64,000 nucleotides of DNA. Origin: UBA2705 sp963977105 (lineage in GTDB: Bacteria; Pseudomonadota; Alphaproteobacteria; Micavibrionales; Micavibrionaceae). Where the stretch lies: assembly GCA_963977105.1 (NCBI GenBank), contig CAXBNI010000001.1, positions 310,001 through 374,000 of the forward strand, in the 5' to 3' direction. How positions within the stretch are numbered: position 1 is the first letter of the stretch; each line of letters starts with the position of its first letter. The notes under the pieces are model-generated. The model ran no database searches. It was given only the letters and a program-made list of their open reading frames with translations, and was not told where the DNA came from. Position numbers and translations under genes: made by a program. Below are positions 43,980-51,980 of the stretch, piece by piece.

Positions 43980-46085
43980 GTGCATAATGTGCGAATAGGC
44001 AATGTTATTGATAAGATGCAGGAAAATTTAATCATTTTCCTACCGTTAATGCTGAGCATTGGCATTGTTATTTATTTCGCTATGCCTTTTGAGCCCGAGT
44101 GGTTCGCGGGGATTATTATTGCGCTTATCGCCCTTAACGGCATTTATTTAAATGGCCGCATTGATTATGTGGGGCAGCGCGTGATGCAGTTTTTATTCAT
44201 CACTGCCCTTGTCGCATGTGTCGGATTTATGTCGGCGCAAGTCAGAACTTATTACATTAATGCCCCTGCAATCACCGAAGAGCTGCGCGGCGTGCATGTA
44301 AACGGCATTGTTGAGCGCATTGACCGCCTTGATGGGCGTAAGGGGAGCCGCGTTTTAATTCGCGATGTTCATATTGATAGCCACCCGCTGGAAAACATGC
44401 CTGAAAAAGTCCGTATCCGCATTATTAAAGACGATCATTTAGAGGCTGGGCAGCGTATATCAGTGCGCGGGGAATTGTTGCCGCCACCCGCCGCCGTGAT
44501 GCCGGGCGGCTTTGATTTTCAACGCTGGGCGTTTTATCAGAAAATTGGCGCGGTTGGCTATGCGTATTATGAGCCCAAAACCGTATTTGAAGCTGATTTT
44601 ACCTCAGAGCATCATATTGAACGCATCCGTAAACGCGTAGAAAAGCATATTTATGCATTTTTTGGCAAAGATGACCAAACCAAGGCCGAGATTGTCACAG
44701 CGTTAATCACAGGGCGCAAAACTCAGATGGCAGAAAACGATAAGGAGGCGCTGCGCGATGCGGGCCTTGCCCATATGCTTGCTATATCGGGTCTGCATAT
44801 AGGCTTAATTGTTAGCGCGGTGTTCTTTTTCTTCCGTCTGGTGTTTTCAACCATTCCTTATGTCGCGCTGTATTTACCGAGTAAGAAGATTGCTGCGATG
44901 TTGGCGTTATTCTTTGCAGTGTTTTATGTGTTGCTTTCGGGCGCGTCATTGCCTGCGGTGCGGGCGGTGATTATGATGGGCATAGCGATGTTTGCGATTG
45001 TGATGGATCGTAACCCTATATCGCTGCGCTTGGTGGCATTTGCTGCTTTGGTGATATTGCTTATTTTGCCTGAGAGTATTTTGTCGGTAAGCTTTCAGCT
45101 TTCATTCGCTGCCGTAGCATCACTTGTAATATTTTATGAGCGCACAAGGTTGTGGTGGCAGGTGCAATATGCGCAGAAGGGCTTTGTCAGGCGTTGTTAC
45201 CTGTATGGTTTGGGCGTTGTAGCAACCACGATTGTATCCACGGTCGCAACCGCGGCGCCGGGGTTGTATCACTTTAACCATTTTGGCGTTTATGGCGCGC
45301 TGAGTAACCTATTCGCAGTGCCGATATTGGCGATATTCGTGATGCCAAGCTGCTTGCTTGCCGTAATTTTATGGCCATTTGGCGGTGACGGCCTGTTCTT
45401 AAAAATGGCAGGATACGGCGCGCAGGTGATTTTAGATATCGCCCATTACTGTGCAAATTTGCCAATGGCGGTGCTGCATCAGCCTTATATCGGTGTTTAT
45501 GGTTTCATATTATGGACGGCTTTAGGCTGCTTTATTTGGTATTGGTCACGTCGCACGCGTTTGGCCTTAATCATGCTGACTGTATCTGCTGTTTGTTTTT
45601 TATTCTTTGAAAAACAATATAATATAATCATCCCCTCAGATTTTAAATTAATTTCAGTTAAGGATGGTTCACAGCGCTTATTGGCCTATGGTAAATCACC
45701 GCGCCGCTTTGATAAAAGCTATATCGCAGAATATTATGGGCATGTGGCTAAAGATTATATCCGTCCTGAAAAATATTCGCAATGCGACCCTGATGGCTGC
45801 CTTGTCGAAATGCATAAGGGGGTATTTATGCAGATTGTGAAGTTTCCTGAAAACTATGTTGAAGCCTGTCGCAAGGCGGCTTTTGTCGTGCTAGACTTTC
45901 CGCTATCTGCATTAAGTGATGCGCAGCGTAGACGTGGCTGCCGCGTGCCTATGCTGCACCGCTTTGACACATGGCGTTACGGTTCATACGGCATATATGT
46001 GTCGCCGCAAGGTGACGTGCGCATCAACAGCCTGTATTCACGTGATAATTATAAACGCCCGTGGAGTCAGCCAAGTTGGCGTTAG
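43980..46085 (+). CDS. comEC: ComEC/Rec2-family DNA uptake channel protein
   Basis: Polytopic inner-membrane protein of the family that imports single-stranded DNA in natural transformation. 701 residues. An OB-like domain (VNGIVERIDRLDGRKGSRVLIRD) follows the first helices. The Competence domain has HMLAISGLHIGLIVSAVFF and LLSGASLPAVRAVIMMG. The C-terminal 150 residues lie where relatives carry a metallo-beta-lactamase-like domain, but no HxHxDH motif is visible. GTG 43980 is chosen because AGGGGAAG (43966-43973) lies 6 bases upstream. Confidence 0.93.
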   Translation: MHNVRIGNVIDKMQENLIIFLPLMLSIGIVIYFAMPFEPEWFAGIIIALIALNGIYLNGRIDYVGQRVMQFLFITALVACVGFMSAQVRTYYINAPAITEELRGVHVNGIVERIDRLDGRKGSRVLIRDVHIDSHPLENMPEKVRIRIIKDDHLEAGQRISVRGELLPPPAAVMPGGFDFQRWAFYQKIGAVGYAYYEPKTVFEADFTSEHHIERIRKRVEKHIYAFFGKDDQTKAEIVTALITGRKTQMAENDKEALRDAGLAHMLAISGLHIGLIVSAVFFFFRLVFSTIPYVALYLPSKKIAAMLALFFAVFYVLLSGASLPAVRAVIMMGIAMFAIVMDRNPISLRLVAFAALVILLILPESILSVSFQLSFAAVASLVIFYERTRLWWQVQYAQKGFVRRCYLYGLGVVATTIVSTVATAAPGLYHFNHFGVYGALSNLFAVPILAIFVMPSCLLAVILWPFGGDGLFLKMAGYGAQVILDIAHYCANLPMAVLHQPYIGVYGFILWTALGCFIWYWSRRTRLALIMLTVSAVCFLFFEKQYNIIIPSDFKLISVKDGSQRLLAYGKSPRRFDKSYIAEYYGHVAKDYIRPEKYSQCDPDGCLVEMHKGVFMQIVKFPENYVEACRKAAFVVLDFPLSALSDAQRRRGCRVPMLHRFDTWRYGSYGIYVSPQGDVRINSLYSRDNYKRPWSQPSWR

Positions 46086-46099
46086 CACAGCGCGTTAAA

Positions 46100-46783
46100 T
46101 TAATGATAGGTACGGTATAGTGATACAAGCTCGCCTTGAATGTTGACGCGCTCCGCTTCAAGTAAGCGTGTTTCATAGGCTTGATTTTCCGGAATCAAGG
46201 CAACCATGCCGTTTTCTTTGCCCAGGCGTTTTAGGGTGACTTCTTCGCCATCAACAAGGGCGACGATGATTGTGCCTTCACGCGCTGTTTGTGTACGTTT
46301 GATAATGACAATGTCTTCATCGTTAATGCCTGCTTCAATCATAGAATCGCCATCTACGCGCAGTGCATAAAATTCGCCCTTGCCAAGCATCGTGCTCGGC
46401 ATTTCAAAATACTCGCCTTCATTACGGATTGCTTCAATCGGTGTCCCGGCAGCGATTTTGCCGTAAAGCGGAATAGGCTCAACGCGGGCTGATGGCGTAA
46501 ATATACCATCATCATTGGCAATAATTTCGGCGCCATTGACTTGCGCAGAGGTGGATGCTTTTTGATAGTTTTCAGGCAATTTCAATATTTTAAGGGCGCG
46601 GGCACGGTTCGGCAGGCGTTCTAAATAGCCGCGCTCCACCAAGGCTGTGATAAGGCGGTGAATGCCAGATTTTGATTTAAGGCCCAGTGCATCGCGCATT
46701 TCATCAAAAGACGGCGCAATGTCACCACCGTCAATGCGTTCATGGATAAACAGGAGCAGATCTCTTTGCTTTTTGGTCAACAT
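46100..46783 (-). CDS. lexA: LexA repressor
   Basis: SOS-response repressor inactivated by RecA-stimulated self-cleavage. 227 residues. Winged-helix DNA-binding domain at 1-65 (PSFDEMRDALGLKSKSGIHRLI); cleavage site Ala112-Gly113 in YGKIAAGTP; catalytic Ser147 in VDGDSMIEAGI and Lys185 in VTLKRLG. Its own promoter contains a LexA box. In relatives moaC and moeA often lie between trpC and lexA; here they do not. Confidence 0.97.
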   Translation of the reverse strand: MLTKKQRDLLLFIHERIDGGDIAPSFDEMRDALGLKSKSGIHRLITALVERGYLERLPNRARALKILKLPENYQKASTSAQVNGAEIIANDDGIFTPSARVEPIPLYGKIAAGTPIEAIRNEGEYFEMPSTMLGKGEFYALRVDGDSMIEAGINDEDIVIIKRTQTAREGTIIVALVDGEEVTLKRLGKENGMVALIPENQAYETRLLEAERVNIQGELVSLYRTYH

Positions 46784-46824
46784 GGCTTCTCTCGCGCTAT
46801 AATTTTAGAATCAATCTAATTCTC

Positions 46825-46853
46825 ATTATGTTCTATTAATGTTCTTTTGTAAA
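46825..46853 (-). promoter_or_regulatory. lexA promoter with LexA (SOS) box between -35 and -10
   Basis: On the minus strand TTTACA (46848-46853) and CATAAT (46825-46830) are 17 bases apart. GTTC-N7-GTTC, read on the plus strand at 46830-46844, fills the spacer. It is the known alphaproteobacterial LexA operator and its position gives direct autorepression. Confidence 0.85.
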
Positions 46854-46859
46854 GCAAAA

Positions 46860-47630
46860 TTAGATTTCGCTTAAGTTCAGAGCATTACGCATAAAGCTTT
46901 CACCGATCAGGAAGCCGTTATAGCCTCGATCATATAAGGTTTTAATGGTGTCTGCGTTTTGAATGCCGCTTTCTGCGATTTTTAGGCACTCATGCGGGAG
47001 TGTGTCATAAAGCGTGTCAAACATGGTAATATCAACATCAAGCGTTTTCAGGTTGCGCGAGTTGACGCCGATCAGCGTTGGGCTTAACGGTAGGCTGCGT
47101 TCAATTTCTTCTGCGTTATGGGTTTCAAACAGAATGTCCATTTCGTATTCACGGGCGGTGGCAGCTAATTCTGCGGCCTGTCCGTCACTTAATGCTGCCA
47201 TAATGATGAGAATACAATCCGCGCCCATCGCGCGGCTTTCGACAATTTGATATGGCTCAATCATGAAATCTTTGCGGATCATCGGGATGTCTGTAACTTT
47301 GCGTGCCGCAAGGAAATCAGCATCAGAGCCTTGGAAATAGGGGGCATCAGTCAGCACGGATATGCATGCTGCGCCATTTTCTTGGTAATGCTGCGCGGTT
47401 TTTACAGGGTCAAAATCATCGCTGATTAACCCCTTGCTCGGGGAGGCCTTTTTAACTTCGGCAATGATCGCGGGCTGGTTTGTGCCATTTTTTTGACGTA
47501 TGGCGTTTTCAAAGCCCTTTACGGGCTTCGCTTTCCGCGCCGCGTTGTGGATATGTTCAAAGCTGATTTTGGCTCTGGCCGTTTTAATATGCTCGGCTTT
47601 ATCTGCACAAATTTTCTCTAGAACGCTCAT
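46860..47630 (-). CDS. trpC: Indole-3-glycerol phosphate synthase
   Basis: Closes the indole ring in tryptophan synthesis. 256 residues, TIM barrel. Family markers: IIAEVKKASPSKGLI, AACISVLTDAPYFQGS, DFMIEPYQIVESRAMGADCILII, VNSRNLKTLDVD, IAESGI and GFLIGESFMR. Its ATG overlaps the trpD stop by 4 bases. Separate from a PRAI (TrpF) domain. Confidence 0.96.
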   Translation of the reverse strand: MSVLEKICADKAEHIKTARAKISFEHIHNAARKAKPVKGFENAIRQKNGTNQPAIIAEVKKASPSKGLISDDFDPVKTAQHYQENGAACISVLTDAPYFQGSDADFLAARKVTDIPMIRKDFMIEPYQIVESRAMGADCILIIMAALSDGQAAELAATAREYEMDILFETHNAEEIERSLPLSPTLIGVNSRNLKTLDVDITMFDTLYDTLPHECLKIAESGIQNADTIKTLYDRGYNGFLIGESFMRNALNLSEI

Positions 47631-48634
47631 TTTACGTACTCTCTATATTTATTTAATGTCTCTAGGGCTCTGCCGTCATCAAGGCTTTTTGTAACCATCT
47701 GCATTGCGTCTACCTTTGTATCTGCTCTGCCTGTAATAAGCGCAACAGCGGCCGCATTTAATAGGGATATGTCACGATAGGCACTTGGTTTGCCTTCTAG
47801 CAAGCCTTGCAGGGCGGTGGCATTATGCGCGGCGTTGCCACCAACAAGCGCCGCAGGGGCACAGCGCTTGAGGCCAAATTCTTCTGGGCTGATATCATAT
47901 TCGGTGACCCTGCCATCAGCCGTTAGTGCTGCGACATGCGTCGGTGCGGCGAGGGTGATTTCATCTAAGCCGTCATGGCCGTGGACAACCCATGCGGATT
48001 TGCATCCGAGCGTTTTTAATGCTTCAGCCATTGGTCTGCACCATTTTTTATCAAATACGCCAATAAGCTGAAATTCCGTATTAGCAGGGTTTGCAAGCGG
48101 GCCAAGCAGGTTGAATATCGTACGGAAACCAAGCGCCTTACGGATAGGCACAACGTGGCGCACCGCGTGGTGATGGGCGGGCGCCATCAGGAAGCAAAAA
48201 TTGAGCTCCTTTAATGCGCGGCCAAGTTTTTCTGCCGTCACATCAAGGTTCACACCGAGGGCTTCATAACAATCCGCGGTGCCAGACTTGGAACTTGCTG
48301 CGCGGTTACCGTGTTTCGCCATAGGAATGCCTGCGCCAGCGCAAATCAGCGCTACGGCGGATGAAATATTATAACTATGCATGCCTGACCCGCCTGTGCC
48401 GCAGCAGTCAACGCTGCCTTTAGGGGCGTTGATTGTATTTGCATGTTGACGTAGTACATTTGCGGCAGCGCCAATTTCAGCGGCGGTCTCACCGCGCATC
48501 GCGAGCGCAGTTAAGAATGATGCGACCAAAACGGCATCTGCTTCACCGCTCATAATATAGGTGATGGCGCCACTCATCTCGTCAGGGCTGAGTATCTCGC
48601 CATTCACGGCTTTGTGAAGAATGTCTTGGAACAT
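47627..48634 (-). CDS. trpD: Anthranilate phosphoribosyltransferase
   Basis: Transfers phosphoribosyl from PRPP to anthranilate. 335 residues from the ATG at 48634, which has AAGGAAA upstream. A longer in-frame extension lies inside trpG and is rejected. VDCCGTGGSGMHSYNISS is the PRPP loop; KHGNRAASSKSGTADCYEALG, FLMAPAHHHAVRHV and TIFNLLGPLANP follow. Four bases after trpG. Confidence 0.96.
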   Translation of the reverse strand: MFQDILHKAVNGEILSPDEMSGAITYIMSGEADAVLVASFLTALAMRGETAAEIGAAANVLRQHANTINAPKGSVDCCGTGGSGMHSYNISSAVALICAGAGIPMAKHGNRAASSKSGTADCYEALGVNLDVTAEKLGRALKELNFCFLMAPAHHHAVRHVVPIRKALGFRTIFNLLGPLANPANTEFQLIGVFDKKWCRPMAEALKTLGCKSAWVVHGHDGLDEITLAAPTHVAALTADGRVTEYDISPEEFGLKRCAPAALVGGNAAHNATALQGLLEGKPSAYRDISLLNAAAVALITGRADTKVDAMQMVTKSLDDGRALETLNKYREYVK

Positions 48635-48638
48635 ATAT

Positions 48639-49211
48639 TTACGCCGTTTCCTTGATAAAGTTTTCGAGCATTTGGTGGCCATATTCACCCGCAATGCTTT
48701 CAGGGTGATATTGCACGCCCCATAATGGCAGGGTTTTATGCGCAAGTCCCATAATGAGGCCATTTTTACTGGTTGCTGTGATTTCTAGGCACTCTGGCAG
48801 CGTGTCTTTATCGACAACTAAAGAGTGATAACGGACAATTTTAATATTTTCTGGGACGTTTTTAAACATCTTATGCTTTGAAATCGTTATGTTTTCTGTC
48901 TTCCCGTGAATAGGGGCAGGCGCGCGCACGACATTGCCGCCGTAAAACTGGCCTAAAGATTGCATCCCTAAACAGATACCGTAAAGCGGCGTAATTGATT
49001 CTGCACAATATTTGATCATATCAAGGCAGATACCACTATCGTTAGGTGTGCCAGGCCCCGGTGATATGATAACACGATCAGGTTTTAGGGCTATGGCATC
49101 AGCGAGTGAGAGCTCGTCATTACGGATAACCTTCACATCTATGCCGATATCCCCAAGATATTGGACTATGTTGTACGTAAAACTGTCGTAGTTGTCGATA
49201 AGAAGGTTCAT
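48639..49211 (-). CDS. trpG: Anthranilate synthase component II (glutamine amidotransferase)
   Basis: Supplies ammonia from glutamine to TrpE. 190 residues, class I glutamine amidotransferase. LLIDNYDSFTYNIVQYL at the N-terminus, ISPGPGTPNDSG, nucleophile Cys in LYGICLGMQSLGQ, and the His-Glu of WGVQYHPESIAGEYG. First gene of trpGDC, diverging from the polysaccharide deacetylase gene with 50 bases between. Confidence 0.97.
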   Translation of the reverse strand: MNLLIDNYDSFTYNIVQYLGDIGIDVKVIRNDELSLADAIALKPDRVIISPGPGTPNDSGICLDMIKYCAESITPLYGICLGMQSLGQFYGGNVVRAPAPIHGKTENITISKHKMFKNVPENIKIVRYHSLVVDKDTLPECLEITATSKNGLIMGLAHKTLPLWGVQYHPESIAGEYGHQMLENFIKETA

Positions 49212-49261
49212 AATGAAAAAAATACCTGATCTTTTGTGCGTAATATGGTTAACTGATTAAT

Positions 49262-50338
49262 ATGAATATTAAACAACGACTCCTTGAATATAAATCGACA
49301 TTTTATTTCTGCAAGAAAATCCGTATTTTTTTGTTCGCTTTGTGCTTGCTTGTTGCGGCGGATCGTTATTGGATCGTCGAAATTGACCGTTCAATGAAAG
49401 ACATTGAACGTGTCGCCGCGATTGAGCCTGCCTCTGGTGGTGATATGGAGGAGATGTTCTCTAACATTACATTTTCTGAGCTTGCTTATGAAGAGCCAGT
49501 CAAAAAATCTGTCATTGATAGTATTAAGGGGAAACTGCCGAGCTTGCCATTATTTGGGAAAGATAAAGGCATGGCGCCAAAAGCGCGCCCTGAAAAAACA
49601 AGTGATGGGGCATTATTATCAGCGCCATTAAGTAAGCGCATCGCCATTGTCATTGATGATCTAGGGATTGATAAAAAACACTCCGCTGCGATTGTGGGGA
49701 TGGATAATTTTAAAATGACCCTCGCTTTTCTGCCTTATGCGCAGCATATTGACGGCTTGTTAGAACAAGGCAAGGCCAATGGGCATGAAGTTATTGTTCA
49801 TATGCCGATGCAGCCACAATCAGATACGATTGACCCCGGCCCCGTTGTGTTAAAAGTTGGTATGACCGCGGAGCAGTTAATGGATAACCTTGATAAAGGT
49901 TTGGGCGCTTTTGATGGCTATGTTGGCATTAACAACCATATGGGCAGTAAGTTTACTAGTGACCCAGTTGGTATGGATTTTTTAATGCGCGAGCTTAAAA
50001 AACGTGACCTCTATTTCTTGGATAGCGTAACATCAGCGGCTACGCAAGGCGAGAAAATGGCAAAACGCCATGGCGTAACGTATTTACGCCGCAATGTGTT
50101 CCTTGATCACGAAGAAACAGATAAGTTTGTCAATAAAGCTCTTGATAAATGCGCGAGAGTTGCCGCGAAAACGGGGTTATGCATTGCTATTGGTCACCCC
50201 AAAGACGTTACGATACGCGGGCTAAAGAATTTTGTGAGCAAGGCGCAGGGTGATGGTTTTGAATTTGTCAGTCTATCTGATGTGCTTGATGAGCGTAAAC
50301 ATAGCGTGCCATTGCAGCTTGTTGAATCGCAGCGCTAA
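49262..50338 (+). CDS. Divergent polysaccharide deacetylase family protein
   Basis: 358 residues; N-terminal membrane anchor at about 23-37 (IFLFALCLLVAADRYW), a Pro/Lys-rich linker, then a catalytic-like domain of the divergent polysaccharide deacetylase family (YibQ-like, formerly DUF610). Diagnostic blocks: IAIVIDDLGID, LAFLPYAQHIDGLLEQ, GHEVIVHMPMQPQ, GYVGINNHMGSKFTSDP, FLDSVTSA, RRNVFLDHEET and CIAIGHPKDVTIRGL. Probably periplasmic and acting on a cell-envelope glycan; the substrate is not known. It stands between trpG and trpE on the opposite strand. Confidence 0.92.
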   Translation: MNIKQRLLEYKSTFYFCKKIRIFLFALCLLVAADRYWIVEIDRSMKDIERVAAIEPASGGDMEEMFSNITFSELAYEEPVKKSVIDSIKGKLPSLPLFGKDKGMAPKARPEKTSDGALLSAPLSKRIAIVIDDLGIDKKHSAAIVGMDNFKMTLAFLPYAQHIDGLLEQGKANGHEVIVHMPMQPQSDTIDPGPVVLKVGMTAEQLMDNLDKGLGAFDGYVGINNHMGSKFTSDPVGMDFLMRELKKRDLYFLDSVTSAATQGEKMAKRHGVTYLRRNVFLDHEETDKFVNKALDKCARVAAKTGLCIAIGHPKDVTIRGLKNFVSKAQGDGFEFVSLSDVLDERKHSVPLQLVESQR

Positions 50339-50348
50339 CCGTCTTTTA

Positions 50349-50429
50349 TTACATTATATTGTTGTTGTTATCTAGCTTCGGTGCAGCTGCCTCGGGCGTT
50401 TCTACATTTTTCGTGTCGAGTTCTTTCAC
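50349..50429 (-). CDS. Possible 26-residue small protein downstream of trpE
   Basis: A GTG at 50427-50429 with AAGGAG 9 bases upstream opens a 26-codon frame, strongly charged and ending in four Asn, Ile, Met. The frame is also open further upstream, back to a TGA shortly after trpE, in trpE's own frame. It could be a small protein, a trpE remnant, or chance. Confidence 0.22.
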   Translation of the reverse strand: MKELDTKNVETPEAAAPKLDNNNNIM

Positions 50430-50510
50430 CGAAGGAAGCTCCTTTGCTTTTTGATGTACGGCGAGGTAGGGGAGGGATTGTTTAACATACGGTCAATTAC
50501 GGAAATTATA

Positions 50511-51980
50511 TTAAGGTGTGTTTCTCAGGGCGGCTTCAGCAGCGCTAACCAGCGCTTGTGCTTTGCTTATGCATTCTTGATTTTCAGATGCAGGGTCACT
50601 ATCGGCGACGATGCCTGCGCCGGCTTGTAGGATAACTTCACCGGCTTTAACGAGCGCTGTGCGCAGCGCTATGCAGGTGTTCATATTGCCAAGCCCATCA
50701 AAATAACCAACGCAGCCTGCGTAAAAGCCGCGCTTTTCATTTTCAAATTCATGAATTAATTGCATGGCGCGTATTTTTGGTGCGCCGCTAACTGTGCCCG
50801 CGGGGAATCCTGAGAACAAGGCATCAACGCAGTCGAGGTTATCACGCAGCTGTCCGACAACATTGGAGACGATATGCATGACATGGGAATAACGCTCCAC
50901 GATGAAGTCTTCTGTGACGCGTACGCTGCCGATTTTGGCGACGCGGCCAACGTCATTGCGACCAAGATCAATGAGCATTAAATGCTCAGCGCGTTCTTTT
51001 TCATCGCCGAGGAGGTCTTCGGCAAGGGCGGCATCTTCCACGGCGGTTTTGCCGCGTGGGCGCGTGCCTGCTATCGGGCGCACGGTGACTTCGCCATCTT
51101 CGACGCGGACTAATATTTCAGGGCTAGAGCCGACAAGGGCAAAGCCATCCATTTTTAAGTGAAACAAAAACGGTGAGGGGTTGATGCGGCGCAAAGCGCG
51201 GTATAAGTCAATCGCCGGTAGGTCGAATGGCGCACGGAAACGCTGTGAGGGGACGATTTGGAATGCATCACCCGCAATAATATGATCTTTGGCCGCGCGG
51301 ACGACCCCGCAATATCCTTCATCCGTGAAATTACGTGTCATATCAAGCGGTGCGGTGAGGCTGCTTTTATGGCTGACAGAATCTTGTGTCAGCGGTGCGT
51401 TTAAATCCTCGAGCGCAGCTTTTAGAATGGCGCAGCCCTCATCATAGGCGGCTTTGGCTGTGCAGGCTGGTGTCTTGCTGGTTTTAAGCACAGGGACGGA
51501 TAGTGTGAGCTCGTGTTTGACATTATCGAATACGGCAAGCAGTTTGGGGCGCATCATGATGCCTTCTGGAATGTCCAGAGTATCTAGGTTGTCATTGGGA
51601 ACGCTTGGTTCAACATAGCGCACCATTTCATAACCGAGATAGCCATATAAACCGCCTGAACATGCGGGCGGTAAATGGTCCGGCATTATGTCAATTTTAC
51701 AGCGTTTGATGTGCGTACGCAGCTCGTCTAATGGGTTTTTATGTGCAGCGCTTGATTGCCAAACCATATCAGGGCGGCAGGCAATGATGGAATAGCGTCC
51801 AATATGTGCGCCGCCTTCGACTGATTCTAATAAGAAGCTATATGGCGCGTCTTTGGTGAGCTTATAATAGGCTGATAACGCCGTATCAAAATCGGCGCTA
51901 TGCTTCACATAGAGAATTTGCGTTTTGCCTGCATCGTAATGGCGTGCGAATTCATCATATGAGGGAAAAATATCAATCAT
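50511..51980 (-). CDS. trpE: Anthranilate synthase component I
   Basis: Converts chorismate to anthranilate with TrpG. 489 residues. The N-terminal regulatory part has FLLESVEGGAHIGRYS, containing the LLES-type tryptophan-feedback site. The chorismate-binding domain has FQIVPSQRFRAPF, SPEILVRVEDGEVTVRPIAGTRPRG, DLGRNDVGRVAKIGSV, HIVSNVVGQL, FPAGTVSGAPKIRAM and AGAGIVADSDPASENQE. ATG overlaps the ppiD stop as TAATG. Separated from trpGDC by the opposed deacetylase gene, so it must be expressed from the ppiD side. Confidence 0.97.
   Translation of the reverse strand: MIDIFPSYDEFARHYDAGKTQILYVKHSADFDTALSAYYKLTKDAPYSFLLESVEGGAHIGRYSIIACRPDMVWQSSAAHKNPLDELRTHIKRCKIDIMPDHLPPACSGGLYGYLGYEMVRYVEPSVPNDNLDTLDIPEGIMMRPKLLAVFDNVKHELTLSVPVLKTSKTPACTAKAAYDEGCAILKAALEDLNAPLTQDSVSHKSSLTAPLDMTRNFTDEGYCGVVRAAKDHIIAGDAFQIVPSQRFRAPFDLPAIDLYRALRRINPSPFLFHLKMDGFALVGSSPEILVRVEDGEVTVRPIAGTRPRGKTAVEDAALAEDLLGDEKERAEHLMLIDLGRNDVGRVAKIGSVRVTEDFIVERYSHVMHIVSNVVGQLRDNLDCVDALFSGFPAGTVSGAPKIRAMQLIHEFENEKRGFYAGCVGYFDGLGNMNTCIALRTALVKAGEVILQAGAGIVADSDPASENQECISKAQALVSAAEAALRNTP

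Noticed and set aside
45650..46085. Metallo-beta-lactamase domain at the end of ComEC
   Set aside because: No HxHxDH motif and too short; the region is diverged or a different tail.
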